From contig JAUWOH010000211.1 of assembly GCA_030612225.1 (NCBI GenBank), forward strand, positions 1-5,994: a stretch of 5,994 nt of DNA. The letters run 5' to 3'. Position 1 is the stretch's first letter; every line of letters begins with the position of its first letter. Source of the stretch: Desulfobacteraceae bacterium (GTDB lineage: Bacteria; Desulfobacterota; Desulfobacteria; Desulfobacterales; JAUWMJ01). Made by a program: the position numbers and the translations under genes. This document shows positions 1-5,423 of the stretch, in pieces. The notes beneath the pieces are model-generated. The model worked only from the letters and a program-made list of their open reading frames with translations. It was not told where the DNA came from and ran no database searches.

Positions 1-1281
1 CAGGGCTTTTGTCCAACAGAAAAGGGCACTGAAAAATTGTGGGACGTTATCATCACCCCTATCATCGGTAAAGATGGAGGAGTCGAACGCCTGCTTGCAG
101 TCAGCCGTGACATTAGCAGCCAAAGGAGTATAGAGGATCAGCTCCGCCAGGCTCAGAAGATGGAGGCGATCGGTACCCTGGCTGGCGGCGTGGCCCACGA
201 CTTCAACAATTTGCTGACCACCATCATCGGCAATGCCCATATGGCGTTAATGGAAGTGGGCAAGGATGGCCCCTTACGAGAAGAATTAGAGGAGATCAAA
301 ATAGCAGGAGGACGGGCATCCGATTTGACCCGCCAGCTTCTGGCTTTCAGCCGTAAGCAGATTATCCAGCCTAAAATCCTGGATCTCAATGAATTATTAA
401 CAGGTATAGAAAAGATGCTTGGTCGCCTGATCGGGGAAGATGTTGAGTTTCTGACGATTCCAGGGCCTGAATTATGGCAGATGGAGACGGACCCCGGACA
501 GATAGAGCAGGTGATCATGAATCTTGCGATCAATGCCAGGGACGCCATGCCCACGGGTGGTAAGCTTACCGTTGAAACGGCCAACGTGGATCTGGACAAA
601 AACTATTTAAGAAAACACGGTATTGAAGGGACACCAGGCCATTATGTGATGCTGGCGGTAAGCGATACCGGCATCGGGATGAACAAAGAAACTCAGGAAC
701 ATATCTTCGAGCCTTTCTTCACCACAAAGGGGATAGGCAAAGGCACGGGATTGGGCCTGTCCACGGTGTACGGCATTGCCAAACAAAACAATGGTTTTAT
801 CTGGGTTTACAGTGAGCCCGGGCAGGGAACGACATTCAAAATCTATCTGCCAAAGGTGAAGGAGGGTGTGGAGCCGGAGGAAAAAGAACGAACTCCTGTA
901 GGAGATCTTAACGGTTCTGAGACCGTCTTTATTGTGGAGGATGATGACAGGCTTCGAAATCTTACGCGAAAAATTCTTGAGGGTTATGGATACAGTATCC
1001 TGGAGGCGGAAAACGGTGAAGATGCCTTAAGGGTTAGCGAAGCGCACGATGGTCAGATTGACCTGATGATAACAGATGTGGTGATGCCGAAGATGAGCGG
1101 TAAGGAAACAGCAGAACGGCTGCAACCACTCTATCCACAGATGAAAGTAATTTACATGTCGGGATACACGGACAATGCCATAGTTCATCATGGGGTTTTG
1201 GCACCAGGGTTGAATTTTCTCGAAAAGCCTTTTTCACCGGAAGGTTTGGCGCGTAAGGTGCGGGAGGTGCTGGACGCTTAA
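1..1281 (+). CDS. Hybrid sensor histidine kinase (PAS end - HisKA - HATPase - receiver), 5' partial
   Basis: The reading frame is open from the first base, so the true start lies to the left and the TTG at 37 is not the start. Numbering residues from base 1, residues 1-39 look like the end of a PAS domain, closing on SRDIS. HisKA follows, with phospho-acceptor His66 in GGVAHDFNN. The ATPase domain shows N-box Asn174 and Asn178, a G1 box DTGIGM at 222, the F-box FEPFFTTK and a G2 box GTGLGL at 248-253. A receiver domain occupies about 305-425, with the acidic cluster EDDD at 313-316, phospho-acceptor Asp359, Ser387 and Lys409. All catalytic residues are present, so kinase and receiver should be active, probably in the cytoplasm. 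By family knowledge it autophosphorylates on His66 and passes phosphate to Asp359. No membrane segment is visible in this part. The signal sensed and the final partner cannot be told from here. Confidence 0.95.
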   Translation, partial: QGFCPTEKGTEKLWDVIITPIIGKDGGVERLLAVSRDISSQRSIEDQLRQAQKMEAIGTLAGGVAHDFNNLLTTIIGNAHMALMEVGKDGPLREELEEIKIAGGRASDLTRQLLAFSRKQIIQPKILDLNELLTGIEKMLGRLIGEDVEFLTIPGPELWQMETDPGQIEQVIMNLAINARDAMPTGGKLTVETANVDLDKNYLRKHGIEGTPGHYVMLAVSDTGIGMNKETQEHIFEPFFTTKGIGKGTGLGLSTVYGIAKQNNGFIWVYSEPGQGTTFKIYLPKVKEGVEPEEKERTPVGDLNGSETVFIVEDDDRLRNLTRKILEGYGYSILEAENGEDALRVSEAHDGQIDLMITDVVMPKMSGKETAERLQPLYPQMKVIYMSGYTDNAIVHHGVLAPGLNFLEKPFSPEGLARKVREVLDA

Positions 1282-1282
1282 A

Positions 1283-1317
1283 AATGAAAATTGACTATTG
1301 AAAATTGAATATTGTAA
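1283..1317 (+). repeat. Heptamer array (ATTGAAT-like, period 7)
   Basis: Five head-to-tail 7-base units start 2 nt after the kinase stop codon: AAATGAA, ATTGACT, ATTGAAA, ATTGAAT and ATTGTAA. The same unit recurs at 2234, 3209, 3254, 3370 and 5573, and in inverted orientation at 1444. No T-run hairpin that would act as a terminator is visible after the kinase gene. Confidence 0.8.
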
Positions 1318-1358
1318 AGGGCTAAGAGATAAAAAATGAATATTGTATTAGGAATGGG

Positions 1359-1578
1359 AAATGAAAAGCGAGGAACGATGAAGAATTGAAGGTTGAATAT
1401 TATGAAGGAAAAATGAAAACCAAAAATAAAATCGATTGAAATCATTAAATTGTCAATAGAAAATAGGCAATAAACAATTTTAAGGGATCAGCCACCGTGC
1501 CGGCTTATCTTCCAAAGATAATAGCACTTATCTCATTCGGAATATCTTTTAGGGAAGGCATGGTTGATGGTACTATTT
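1359..1578. repeat. Direct repeat, copy 1 (spacer plus 3' end of TumE-like gene)
   Basis: This block matches 3345-3543 in the same orientation. It begins at AAATGAAAAGCGAGGA and ends at GGTACTATTT. From about 1411 on the two copies differ at roughly 10 positions in about 155 aligned bases. Copy 1 is 21 nt longer owing to two gaps of 7 and 14 nt, exactly one and two heptamer units. The block contains 1359-1504 of spacer and the last 74 bases of the minus-strand toxin gene. Confidence 0.9.
1444..1478 (-). repeat. Heptamer array in inverted orientation
   Basis: Read on the minus strand, 35 bases split into five 7-base units: ATTGTTT, ATTGCCT, ATTTTCT, ATTGACA and ATTTAAT. The ends, AAATTGT and ACAATTT, are complementary, so a weak 7-bp AT-rich stem can form. 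It lies just downstream of the minus-strand toxin gene and could help end that transcript, although there is no clear GC stem with a T-run. Confidence 0.6.
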
Positions 1579-1885
1579 TATCAGATGTGTGTTTGTGATG
1601 GGGATAGGTATCTATTTCAGGATGATGAGGAGCATTGTCATAACGGAACAGCATTTGCCCAGTGCTGCTCATATAGTTCAGCCTGTATTTTTCAATGGAT
1701 AAGGTCTTTCGGGATTCAGTGGCAAATATGACGATCTCCAAAATTGAAGAATCTATGATTAAGAGATGGCCTTTCAGATAGACTGTTTCTAAGGCAGGGC
1801 CAAAATGTTTTTGAACATTTGAGGACAGGACGATGGAGGAGGAAGCAACAGTTTTTTCAATATTTTCAACGTATCTTTGTATCAC
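1505..1885 (-). CDS. TumE/DUF6516-like toxin of a toxin-antitoxin pair
   Basis: The C-terminal half carries the signature I associate with the TumE (DUF6516) toxin family: YRLNYMSSTGQMLFRYDN, then APHHPEIDTYPHHKH, then a short helix ending SAIIFGR. The paired His clusters (PHHP and PHHKH) are the best candidates for active or metal-binding residues; the biochemical activity is not known to me. I prefer the GTG at 1885, giving 126 residues beginning (M/V)IQRYVENIEK. It overlaps the upstream gene's TGA as GTGA, a typical coupled start. Another in-frame GTG at 1924 would add 13 residues and give a 43-nt overlap. Neither start has a clear Shine-Dalgarno site, which again points to coupled translation. 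The last 23 codons are duplicated as a relic at 3470-3541. Confidence 0.78.
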   Translation of the reverse strand: MIQRYVENIEKTVASSSIVLSSNVQKHFGPALETVYLKGHLLIIDSSILEIVIFATESRKTLSIEKYRLNYMSSTGQMLFRYDNAPHHPEIDTYPHHKHTSDKIVPSTMPSLKDIPNEISAIIFGR

Positions 1886-2133
1886 TGGATTGCTGAACGA
1901 AGTGCAGATTGTGTTTTCCGCCACCGGGCAAGGAGTCTTGCAAAGGCGTACCAGTCAAAATAATCAGCCTCATCTCCCAACTGGCCAGCCTCAAACCTTT
2001 TTAGGAAAGTCTGGGTACTGAGTTGATGTTTTTGCTCAAACTCCTGTAAGGCCTTTTTATAGAATGCCACCGCATTTGAATACAGGACATACTCACGCTT
2101 TAGTGATACCTTGATTTCATTAGTTTGTCGCAT
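1882..2133 (-). CDS. Probable antitoxin partner of the TumE-like toxin
   Basis: This 83-residue protein begins MRQTNEIKVSLKREYVLY. It is mostly helical, acidic-basic mixed, with the stretch HQLSTQTFLKRFEAGQLGD followed by EADYFDWYAFARLL. That 'F..RFEAG.LGD..D.F.W' pattern is what I recognise from small antitoxins encoded directly upstream of TumE/DUF6516 or similar toxins. There is no obvious DNA-binding fold. Antitoxin-first order and a 4-nt stop/start overlap with the toxin support a co-translated pair. I chose the ATG at 2133 over the TTG at 2217 because a good promoter (2140-2169) lies between them and family-like sequence only begins after 2133. Neutralisation of the downstream toxin is inferred from context. 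Confidence 0.72.
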   Translation of the reverse strand: MRQTNEIKVSLKREYVLYSNAVAFYKKALQEFEQKHQLSTQTFLKRFEAGQLGDEADYFDWYAFARLLARWRKTQSALRSAIQ

Positions 2134-2139
2134 GTGATA

Positions 2140-2169
2140 TTTATACACAAAGCAAATGTCGAAAGTCAA
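2140..2169 (-). promoter_or_regulatory. Sigma-70-like promoter of the TumE-like operon
   Basis: On the minus strand a -35 box TTGACT (2169-2164) and a -10 box TATAAA (2145-2140) are separated by 18 nt. The -10 box ends only 6 nt before the ATG at 2133, so transcription should begin at or very near the start codon. No ribosome-binding site is seen, as expected for a leaderless message. Confidence 0.6.
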
Positions 2170-2233
2170 GGATTTTACCCAAAGTAGGAACGGGGTCACC
2201 CTTGACAAGGATATCAAGAGAACAGTGGATAGA

Positions 2234-2268
2234 ATTGACTATTGACGATTGAAAATTGACTATTTAAG
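2234..2268 (+). repeat. Heptamer array (ATTGACT-like, period 7)
   Basis: Five units run head to tail: ATTGACT, ATTGACG, ATTGAAA, ATTGACT and ATTTAAG. The array closes with ATTTAAGG, the same ending as the array at 3254-3288. It lies upstream of the TumE-like operon's promoter and directly before the GC-rich palindromic element. Confidence 0.8.
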
Positions 2269-2411
2269 GGTGACAGCCAAGCCCGCCTGCCAACGCCTGG
2301 CACTGGCGGGCAGGCCGGAATCCAGTGTGTTCAAAAACTTATGATTAACCTGGACTCCGGCTGTAGTTTATCCCGTACAATGTGCGGGGCCGGGGTGACG
2401 ACTTTTTATGA
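2269..2411. repeat. GC-rich palindromic intergenic element (REP/MITE-like)
   Basis: A GC-rich island in an AT-rich spacer, made of several self-complementary parts. GCCCGCC at 2281-2287 pairs with GGCGGGC at 2305-2311. GCCGGAATCCAG at 2314-2325 pairs with CTGGACTCCGGC at 2350-2361 (11 of 12 bases). CCCGTAC at 2372-2378 pairs with GTGCGGG at 2382-2388, with a 3-nt loop and one G-T pair. GGTGACAG near the left end and GGTGACGAC with ACTTTTTATGAG at the right end resemble the ends of 'GGAATCCAG...GTGACGACTTTTTA' intergenic repeats that I recall from similar genomes. No protein is encoded, so if mobile it would need a transposase supplied from elsewhere. Confidence 0.65.
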
Positions 2412-2428
2412 GTGCATCAAATTTGTGA

Positions 2429-2456
2429 TTGACAAAATGATATTGTAAGCTATCAT
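2429..2456 (+). promoter_or_regulatory. Sigma-70-like promoter of the RelE-type operon
   Basis: A consensus -35 box TTGACA (2429-2434), a 16-nt spacer and a -10 box TATCAT (2451-2456). Only 4 nt separate the -10 box from the first ATG (2461) and 10 nt from the second (2467). Transcription should start around 2462-2464, which favours the ATG at 2467 and a leaderless or nearly leaderless message. Confidence 0.65.
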
Positions 2457-2468
2457 AGAAATGATCAT
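2437..2468. promoter_or_regulatory. Candidate operator: ATGAT/ATCAT inverted half-sites over the -10 box
   Basis: ATGATA (2437-2442) and TATCAT (2451-2456) form a perfect 6-bp inverted repeat with an 8-nt spacer. Four bases later comes the perfect palindrome ATGATCAT (2461-2468). The repeats cover the -10 box, transcription start and first codons, where an autorepressing antitoxin would bind. The helix-turn-helix protein at 2754-3047 is the obvious candidate binder. Confidence 0.5.
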
Positions 2469-2754
2469 GAAAAAATTTTACAAACCACCATTCAGAAAAT
2501 TTGTAAAGAAACAGACAAGACCTTTTCAACTCGTCATTGAGGATGCAGTTGAGAAAGTGATCATCAATCCTGAAGTTGGGGAATCGAAAAAAGGTGATCT
2601 GAAAGGATTTCGAGTCCACAAATTCTCATTTAAAAAGCACCAGTTCCTAATAGCCTATCGCTTTCAAGAGTCTGACATAGTATTTTTTATGATAGGCCCG
2701 CATGAAAATTTTTATCGCGAACTTAAGAGGTATTTGAGGGAGGTTGAATCATAA
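2461..2754 (+). CDS. RelE/ParE-superfamily toxin
   Basis: This 97-residue basic protein has the RelE/ParE layout. Two N-terminal helices rich in Lys/Arg (about residues 8-35) are followed by a beta sheet with GDLKGFRVHKF at 45-55 and QFLIAYRF at 61-68. It ends in IGPHENFYRELKRYL at 78-92, a C-terminal pattern common in this superfamily. By family it would be a ribosome-dependent mRNA endonuclease or, less likely, a gyrase poison; the sequence does not decide which. Two close starts exist, at 2461 and 2467. The promoter position favours 2467, giving 95 residues starting MKKFYKPPF. The gene ends TAATG, sharing one base with the antitoxin start. Toxin-first order is the HigBA-like arrangement. 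Confidence 0.85.
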   Translation: MIMKKFYKPPFRKFVKKQTRPFQLVIEDAVEKVIINPEVGESKKGDLKGFRVHKFSFKKHQFLIAYRFQESDIVFFMIGPHENFYRELKRYLREVES

Positions 2755-3047
2755 TGATCACTGCTGAGAAAGTATATAAAGACATTTTGGACATGCCCTT
2801 AAAAGAAAGGGAAAGATTGTTTGGTGTGATAGCAAGGCAGGGATTTGAAAAGGACCTGTACGGCCATGATGAAGTATTCGACGAGGTCAGACAGTCTCCG
2901 TTTACTGTCAAAGAGGCTGCTGAATACCTTGAGGTGGCTGAAATTACGCTGAGGAGATGGATTAAGGCAGAGAAAATAGAATATAAAAGGATAGGAAGGA
3001 ATATTGTATTTGATCCGGACGAGCTAAAGGCATTTAAGCAAAAGTAA
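2754..3047 (+). CDS. Antitoxin with excisionase/MerR-like helix-turn-helix
   Basis: A 97-residue protein in two parts. Residues 1-45 are charged and helical (MPLKERERLFGVIARQGFEK) and probably bind the toxin. Residues 49-94 form an excisionase-type winged helix-turn-helix: FTVKEAAEYLEV, then TLRRWIKAEKIEYKRIGRNI, then FDPDELKAF. Such domains bind DNA and occur in phage excisionases and in antitoxins paired with RelE-like toxins. The ATG overlaps the toxin stop by one base (TAATG), and a good Shine-Dalgarno site GAGGGAGG lies at 2736-2743, so translation may exceed that of the toxin. It probably represses its own operon through the ATGAT/ATCAT sites at 2437-2468. An excisionase role is less likely because no integrase is nearby. 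Confidence 0.82.
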   Translation: MITAEKVYKDILDMPLKERERLFGVIARQGFEKDLYGHDEVFDEVRQSPFTVKEAAEYLEVAEITLRRWIKAEKIEYKRIGRNIVFDPDELKAFKQK

Positions 3048-3052
3048 AATGA

Positions 3053-3208
3053 AATCGTGAGCATCTGGAGGACTTGGTCAAAGAGCGCACCTCTGAACTG
3101 AAAGACAAAAACGCTGAGCTTGAACGAATGAATGATGTTTTTACAGGGCGGGAGTTTCGGATAAAGGGGCTCAGGGATAAGATAAAAGAGTTGGAGGGGG
3201 ACAAGTAA
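3053..3208 (+). pseudogene. Orphan C-terminal tail of a PAS sensor kinase
   Basis: The open frame encodes NREHLEDLVKERTSELKDK, then NAELERMNDVF, then TGREFRIKGLRDKIKELEGDK, and stops at 3206. 'REHLEDLVKERT.EL' is a classic linker after PAS domains in sensor kinases, and the ending resembles the coiled-coil tail of many PAS proteins. An in-frame TGA at 3050-3052 cuts the frame just upstream, and no PAS or kinase domain remains. The nearest ATG is inside the tail. I read it as the 3' remnant of a kinase gene that lost its body, lying 5 nt after the antitoxin stop. Its last 30 residues match the tail at 5420-5572 in 24 positions. Confidence 0.75.
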
Positions 3209-3288
3209 ATTGAATATTGAGAATTGAATAATGAAAAATTAAGGAACTGTGACATTGAGAATTGAATACTGAAAAGTGAAAATTTAAG
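3209..3288 (+). repeat. Two heptamer arrays (ATTGAAT-like)
   Basis: The first array begins directly after the stop codon of the kinase tail: ATTGAAT, ATTGAGA, ATTGAAT, AATGAAA and AATTAAG (3209-3243). After 10 unrelated bases a second follows at 3254-3288: ATTGAGA, ATTGAAT, ACTGAAA, AGTGAAA and ATTTAAG. Both end in a TTAAGG motif. The remaining spacer to 3344 holds no gene that I can support. Confidence 0.8.
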
Positions 3289-3421
3289 GAAATAATACAA
3301 AGGTATTTCTGCCGGCAAGCCAATTGGTCGAAAATGGGGAAGGTAAATGAAAAGCGAGGACCGACGAAGAATTGAATATTGTTAAGGGAAAATGAAAACC
3401 AAAAATAAAATTGATCGAAAT

Positions 3422-3450
3422 CCTTAAATTGTCAATAGACAATTTTAAGG
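3422..3450. repeat. Perfect-stem AT-rich hairpin within repeat copy 2
   Basis: CCTTAAATTGTC (3422-3433) pairs with GACAATTTTAAGG (3438-3450) around the loop AATA, a 12-bp stem with a single bulged T. In copy 1 the same arms are separated by 14 extra bases. It resembles a bidirectional terminator in form, but its low GC makes that uncertain. Confidence 0.5.
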
Positions 3451-3469
3451 GATCAGCAACTGTGCCGGC

Positions 3470-3541
3470 TTATCTTCCAATGATAATAGCGCTTATCTCA
3501 TTCAGAATATCTTTTAGGGAAGGAATGGTTGACGGTACTAT
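3470..3541 (-). pseudogene. 3' relic of a second TumE-like toxin gene
   Basis: On the minus strand, 23 codons plus stop encode IVPSTIPSLKDILNEISAI followed by IIGR. This matches the end of the intact toxin at 1505-1885 except for three substitutions (Met to Ile, Pro to Leu, Phe to Ile). The next codon upstream is TAA (3544-3542), and no further homology exists, so the rest of the gene is absent. It cannot encode a toxin, because the His-rich core is missing. It lies at the end of the second direct-repeat copy. Confidence 0.85.
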
Positions 3542-3543
3542 TT

Positions 3544-3893
3544 AAAAAACAACAGGGTACATTCGATTTTTTTAGACCCGTCGAGCTGCGTGTGCCGGCC
3601 TTTATGCTGTAGAGAGAAGGAATTGCCCAAAAGAAATCCCTAAATCCAGGAAAGGGCGTAAAAAAATGCTCTCTTTTATTCCCATTCTTATCTTTAACTA
3701 TTCAATAAAATACGTTTATAAACATATCAGGCCAAATAAAAGCACATTTTTACCATGAAATAAGTTTTGCAACAAATTAATACACAAAGATGGTTTTAGC
3801 TAAAAATTCTTGCAAATAAAATATCTTTTGTTACAATAATGGCGAATAAAAAGCTTTTTTCTGCAGAATAAAACATTCCGCAACGGTGAGCCA
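3544..3893. other. AT-rich spacer upstream of the Fic gene, no gene seen
   Basis: About 350 bases without a supportable reading frame. A small GC-richer pocket lies at 3573-3605. Nested complementary segments, AGAGAG (3611-3616) with CTCTCT (3669-3674) and GCCC (3625-3628) with GGGC (3654-3657), could fold and are followed by a short T-run, but the structure is weak. The rest is strongly AT-rich and carries the probable Fic promoter. Confidence 0.5.
3810..3837 (+). promoter_or_regulatory. Probable promoter of the Fic gene
   Basis: TTGCAA (3810-3815) and TACAAT (3832-3837) with a 16-nt spacer are good -35 and -10 candidates. They would leave a leader of about 50 nt. A modest ribosome site GGTGAG at 3885-3890 precedes the ATG at 3894, though its spacing of 3 nt is short. 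Unlike the two toxin-antitoxin operons, this message has a normal leader. Confidence 0.5.
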
Positions 3894-5423
3894 ATGAAAA
3901 ATATAGAAATCAACCCAACTGAAGGGCTTAAGCTGGTAGGTTACGGTGAATTAGTTCGGCGGTATTTTCTCGAGGTCATACCACACTATGTTAAGTCATT
4001 TATAGCTGAAAAAGGGAGGCGTAAGACGGTCATAGAGGGCCACCGGAGGACTGAGATCTACACGAAGAGATATGATCCAGGTGATAATCTGGAGGATCAT
4101 TTGACATTTGCCCTAAAATTCGAAGGGATAAATCTGGAAATCCTCAACGCTCTTTTCTTAGTGGTTGACCGCAAGGAATTAGAACATTTCATCAAGGAGA
4201 CCCCGGCGGGGAAGTATGCGCGAAAAATTTGGTTCCTATACGAGTATCTTATGGGCAAAGAACTCGACCTGTATCCCTCTAAGGTGACCAATTACGTTGA
4301 TCTGCTTGATCAATCCAAATACTACACTGCCAAAGGTATCCAGCACCGACGGCAGAAGGTTACTGATAATCTTTTAGGTGATCGGCTCTTCTGCCCCATG
4401 GTTCGACACACCGACAATTTAAAGAATTACATTGACCTTCAGCTAAACGAAAAAGGGATGGAAGTAGTTGGGAACTATCCCGAAGAAGTCCTGCGGCGAG
4501 CTGTTTCTTATCTTTACACCAAGGAAACAAAGTCTTCATTCGAGATTGAACGGGCAACTCCAGATCAGAAACGAGCGGCAAGATTTGTTGAGTTGCTTAG
4601 GATAGCAGATGATCGAGAGTTTTTTAATAAACCATCGTTGTTAGAACTTCAGCAAGCAACAGTTGATGAACGTTTTGCTAACAACGATTTTCGTACTGAA
4701 CAGAATTATGTTGGACAAACAGTGAGTTTCGGTAATGAGATAGTCGATTTTGTCGCACCCAAGCCGGAAGATATCGCGGAGCTCATGGAAGGTATGTTCT
4801 ATGCGTATAAACGTATGATGTCTTCCGAAGTTCATCCTGTTGTGATTGCCGCTGCAATCTCATTTGGATTCGTCTTTATGCACCCGTTTGATGACGGCAA
4901 CGGACGCATTCATCGTTTTTTGGTCCATAACATTCTGGCAAAAAGGCGGTTTACCCCGAAGGGTCTTATCTTTCCGATCTCGGCTACCATGCTCCGCAAA
5001 ATTAAGGAATACGACGAAACACTTGAGCTATTCTCAAAGCCGCTGTTACCACTATTAGATTTCGAACTGGACAGTGATGGCAGGATGGATGTCAAGAATG
5101 AAACGGCAGCACATTACAAGTATATCGACATGACCGCTATAGCTGAGCGACTATTCGGGTTTATTCAGGATACCATTGAGAATGAGCTTGTATCGGAACT
5201 GGAATTCATTCTGGATTACGACAAGGCCAAACTTGCCATAAGGGAGATAGTAGACATGCCGGATCATCTAATCGATCTTTTTATTCGCCTGTGCATTGAA
5301 AATAATGGTAGGCTGTCAAAGAACAAGCGCAAGGCCAAGTTTGAACAGCTCACAAATAAAGAAGTTGCCCAAATGGAAGAATGTGTCCGCAATGCCTTTA
5401 ACCGGACTGCGACAGACGCTTGA
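3894..5423 (+). CDS. Fic-domain protein (probable AMP-transferase) with N- and C-terminal extensions
   Basis: A 509-residue protein. The full Fic motif HPFDDGNGRIHR is at residues 330-341 with catalytic His330, matching HPFxDGNGRxxR, so it should transfer AMP (or a related nucleotide moiety) from a nucleotide to a target hydroxyl side chain. The flap region is probably FRTEQNYVGQ at 266-275. A candidate inhibitory helix lies N-terminal to the core: KSSFEIER, with Ser215 and Glu219 in the SxxxE pattern, but Arg220 replaces the usual Gly/Asn. That placement would make it a self-inhibited class II Fic protein. Residues 1-200 form a helical/mixed domain I do not recognise, and residues 410-509 are a helical C-terminal extension. 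No separate small antitoxin gene is next to it, consistent with internal inhibition. No signal peptide or membrane segment is seen. The target is unknown; a tail-like frame begins in its stop codon. Confidence 0.92.
   Translation: MKNIEINPTEGLKLVGYGELVRRYFLEVIPHYVKSFIAEKGRRKTVIEGHRRTEIYTKRYDPGDNLEDHLTFALKFEGINLEILNALFLVVDRKELEHFIKETPAGKYARKIWFLYEYLMGKELDLYPSKVTNYVDLLDQSKYYTAKGIQHRRQKVTDNLLGDRLFCPMVRHTDNLKNYIDLQLNEKGMEVVGNYPEEVLRRAVSYLYTKETKSSFEIERATPDQKRAARFVELLRIADDREFFNKPSLLELQQATVDERFANNDFRTEQNYVGQTVSFGNEIVDFVAPKPEDIAELMEGMFYAYKRMMSSEVHPVVIAAAISFGFVFMHPFDDGNGRIHRFLVHNILAKRRFTPKGLIFPISATMLRKIKEYDETLELFSKPLLPLLDFELDSDGRMDVKNETAAHYKYIDMTAIAERLFGFIQDTIENELVSELEFILDYDKAKLAIREIVDMPDHLIDLFIRLCIENNGRLSKNKRKAKFEQLTNKEVAQMEECVRNAFNRTATDA

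Larger units (their letters stand above)
3345..3543. repeat. Direct repeat, copy 2 (truncated at a sharp junction)
   Basis: This is the second copy of the block at 1359-1578, in the same orientation. Similarity ends abruptly after GGTACTATTT at 3543, where copy 1 continues into the toxin gene and this copy runs into the unrelated Fic leader. A heptamer pair (ATTGAAT, ATTGTTA) sits at 3370-3383. Copy 2 lacks one and two heptamers relative to copy 1. The pair of direct repeats brackets both toxin-antitoxin operons. Confidence 0.9.

Noticed and set aside
153..599. Minus-strand open frame opposite the histidine kinase
   Set aside because: Shadow of a strongly supported kinase gene; its translation has no domain-like pattern and it covers the HisKA and N-box coding region.
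1034..1237. Minus-strand open frame opposite the receiver domain
   Set aside because: Shadow of the conserved receiver sequence; no recognisable product.
1833..2021. Plus-strand open frame across the TumE-like pair
   Set aside because: Antisense to both overlapping minus-strand genes, with no family resemblance or ribosome site.
2134..2217. N-terminal extension of the TumE-partner antitoxin from a TTG at 2217
   Set aside because: The extension covers the promoter at 2140-2169 and reads as a hydrophobic stretch unlike the family; ATG 2133 is the better start.
2368..2619. Minus-strand open frame opposite the RelE-like toxin
   Set aside because: Phe-rich shadow of a Lys-rich gene, partly over the palindromic element.
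2754..3047. Phage excisionase
   Set aside because: The helix-turn-helix is of that type, but the 1-nt overlap with a RelE-like toxin and the absence of any integrase or attachment site favour an antitoxin.
2723..3064. Minus-strand open frame opposite the helix-turn-helix antitoxin
   Set aside because: Ser/Leu-rich shadow covering nearly all of the supported antitoxin gene.
1283..3288. Heptamer arrays as a CRISPR array
   Set aside because: Units are 7 bases with no spacers and no cas genes nearby; they are simple tandem repeats.
3034..3318. Minus-strand open frame rich in Phe, Ser and Leu
   Set aside because: Created by the antisense of the kinase tail and heptamer repeats, whose 7-base period keeps frames open by composition.
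4097..5095. Several short frames inside the Fic gene (4097-4291, 4360-4581, 4641-4835, 4846-5058, 4910-5095)
   Set aside because: All overlap conserved Fic coding sequence and show no independent signals.
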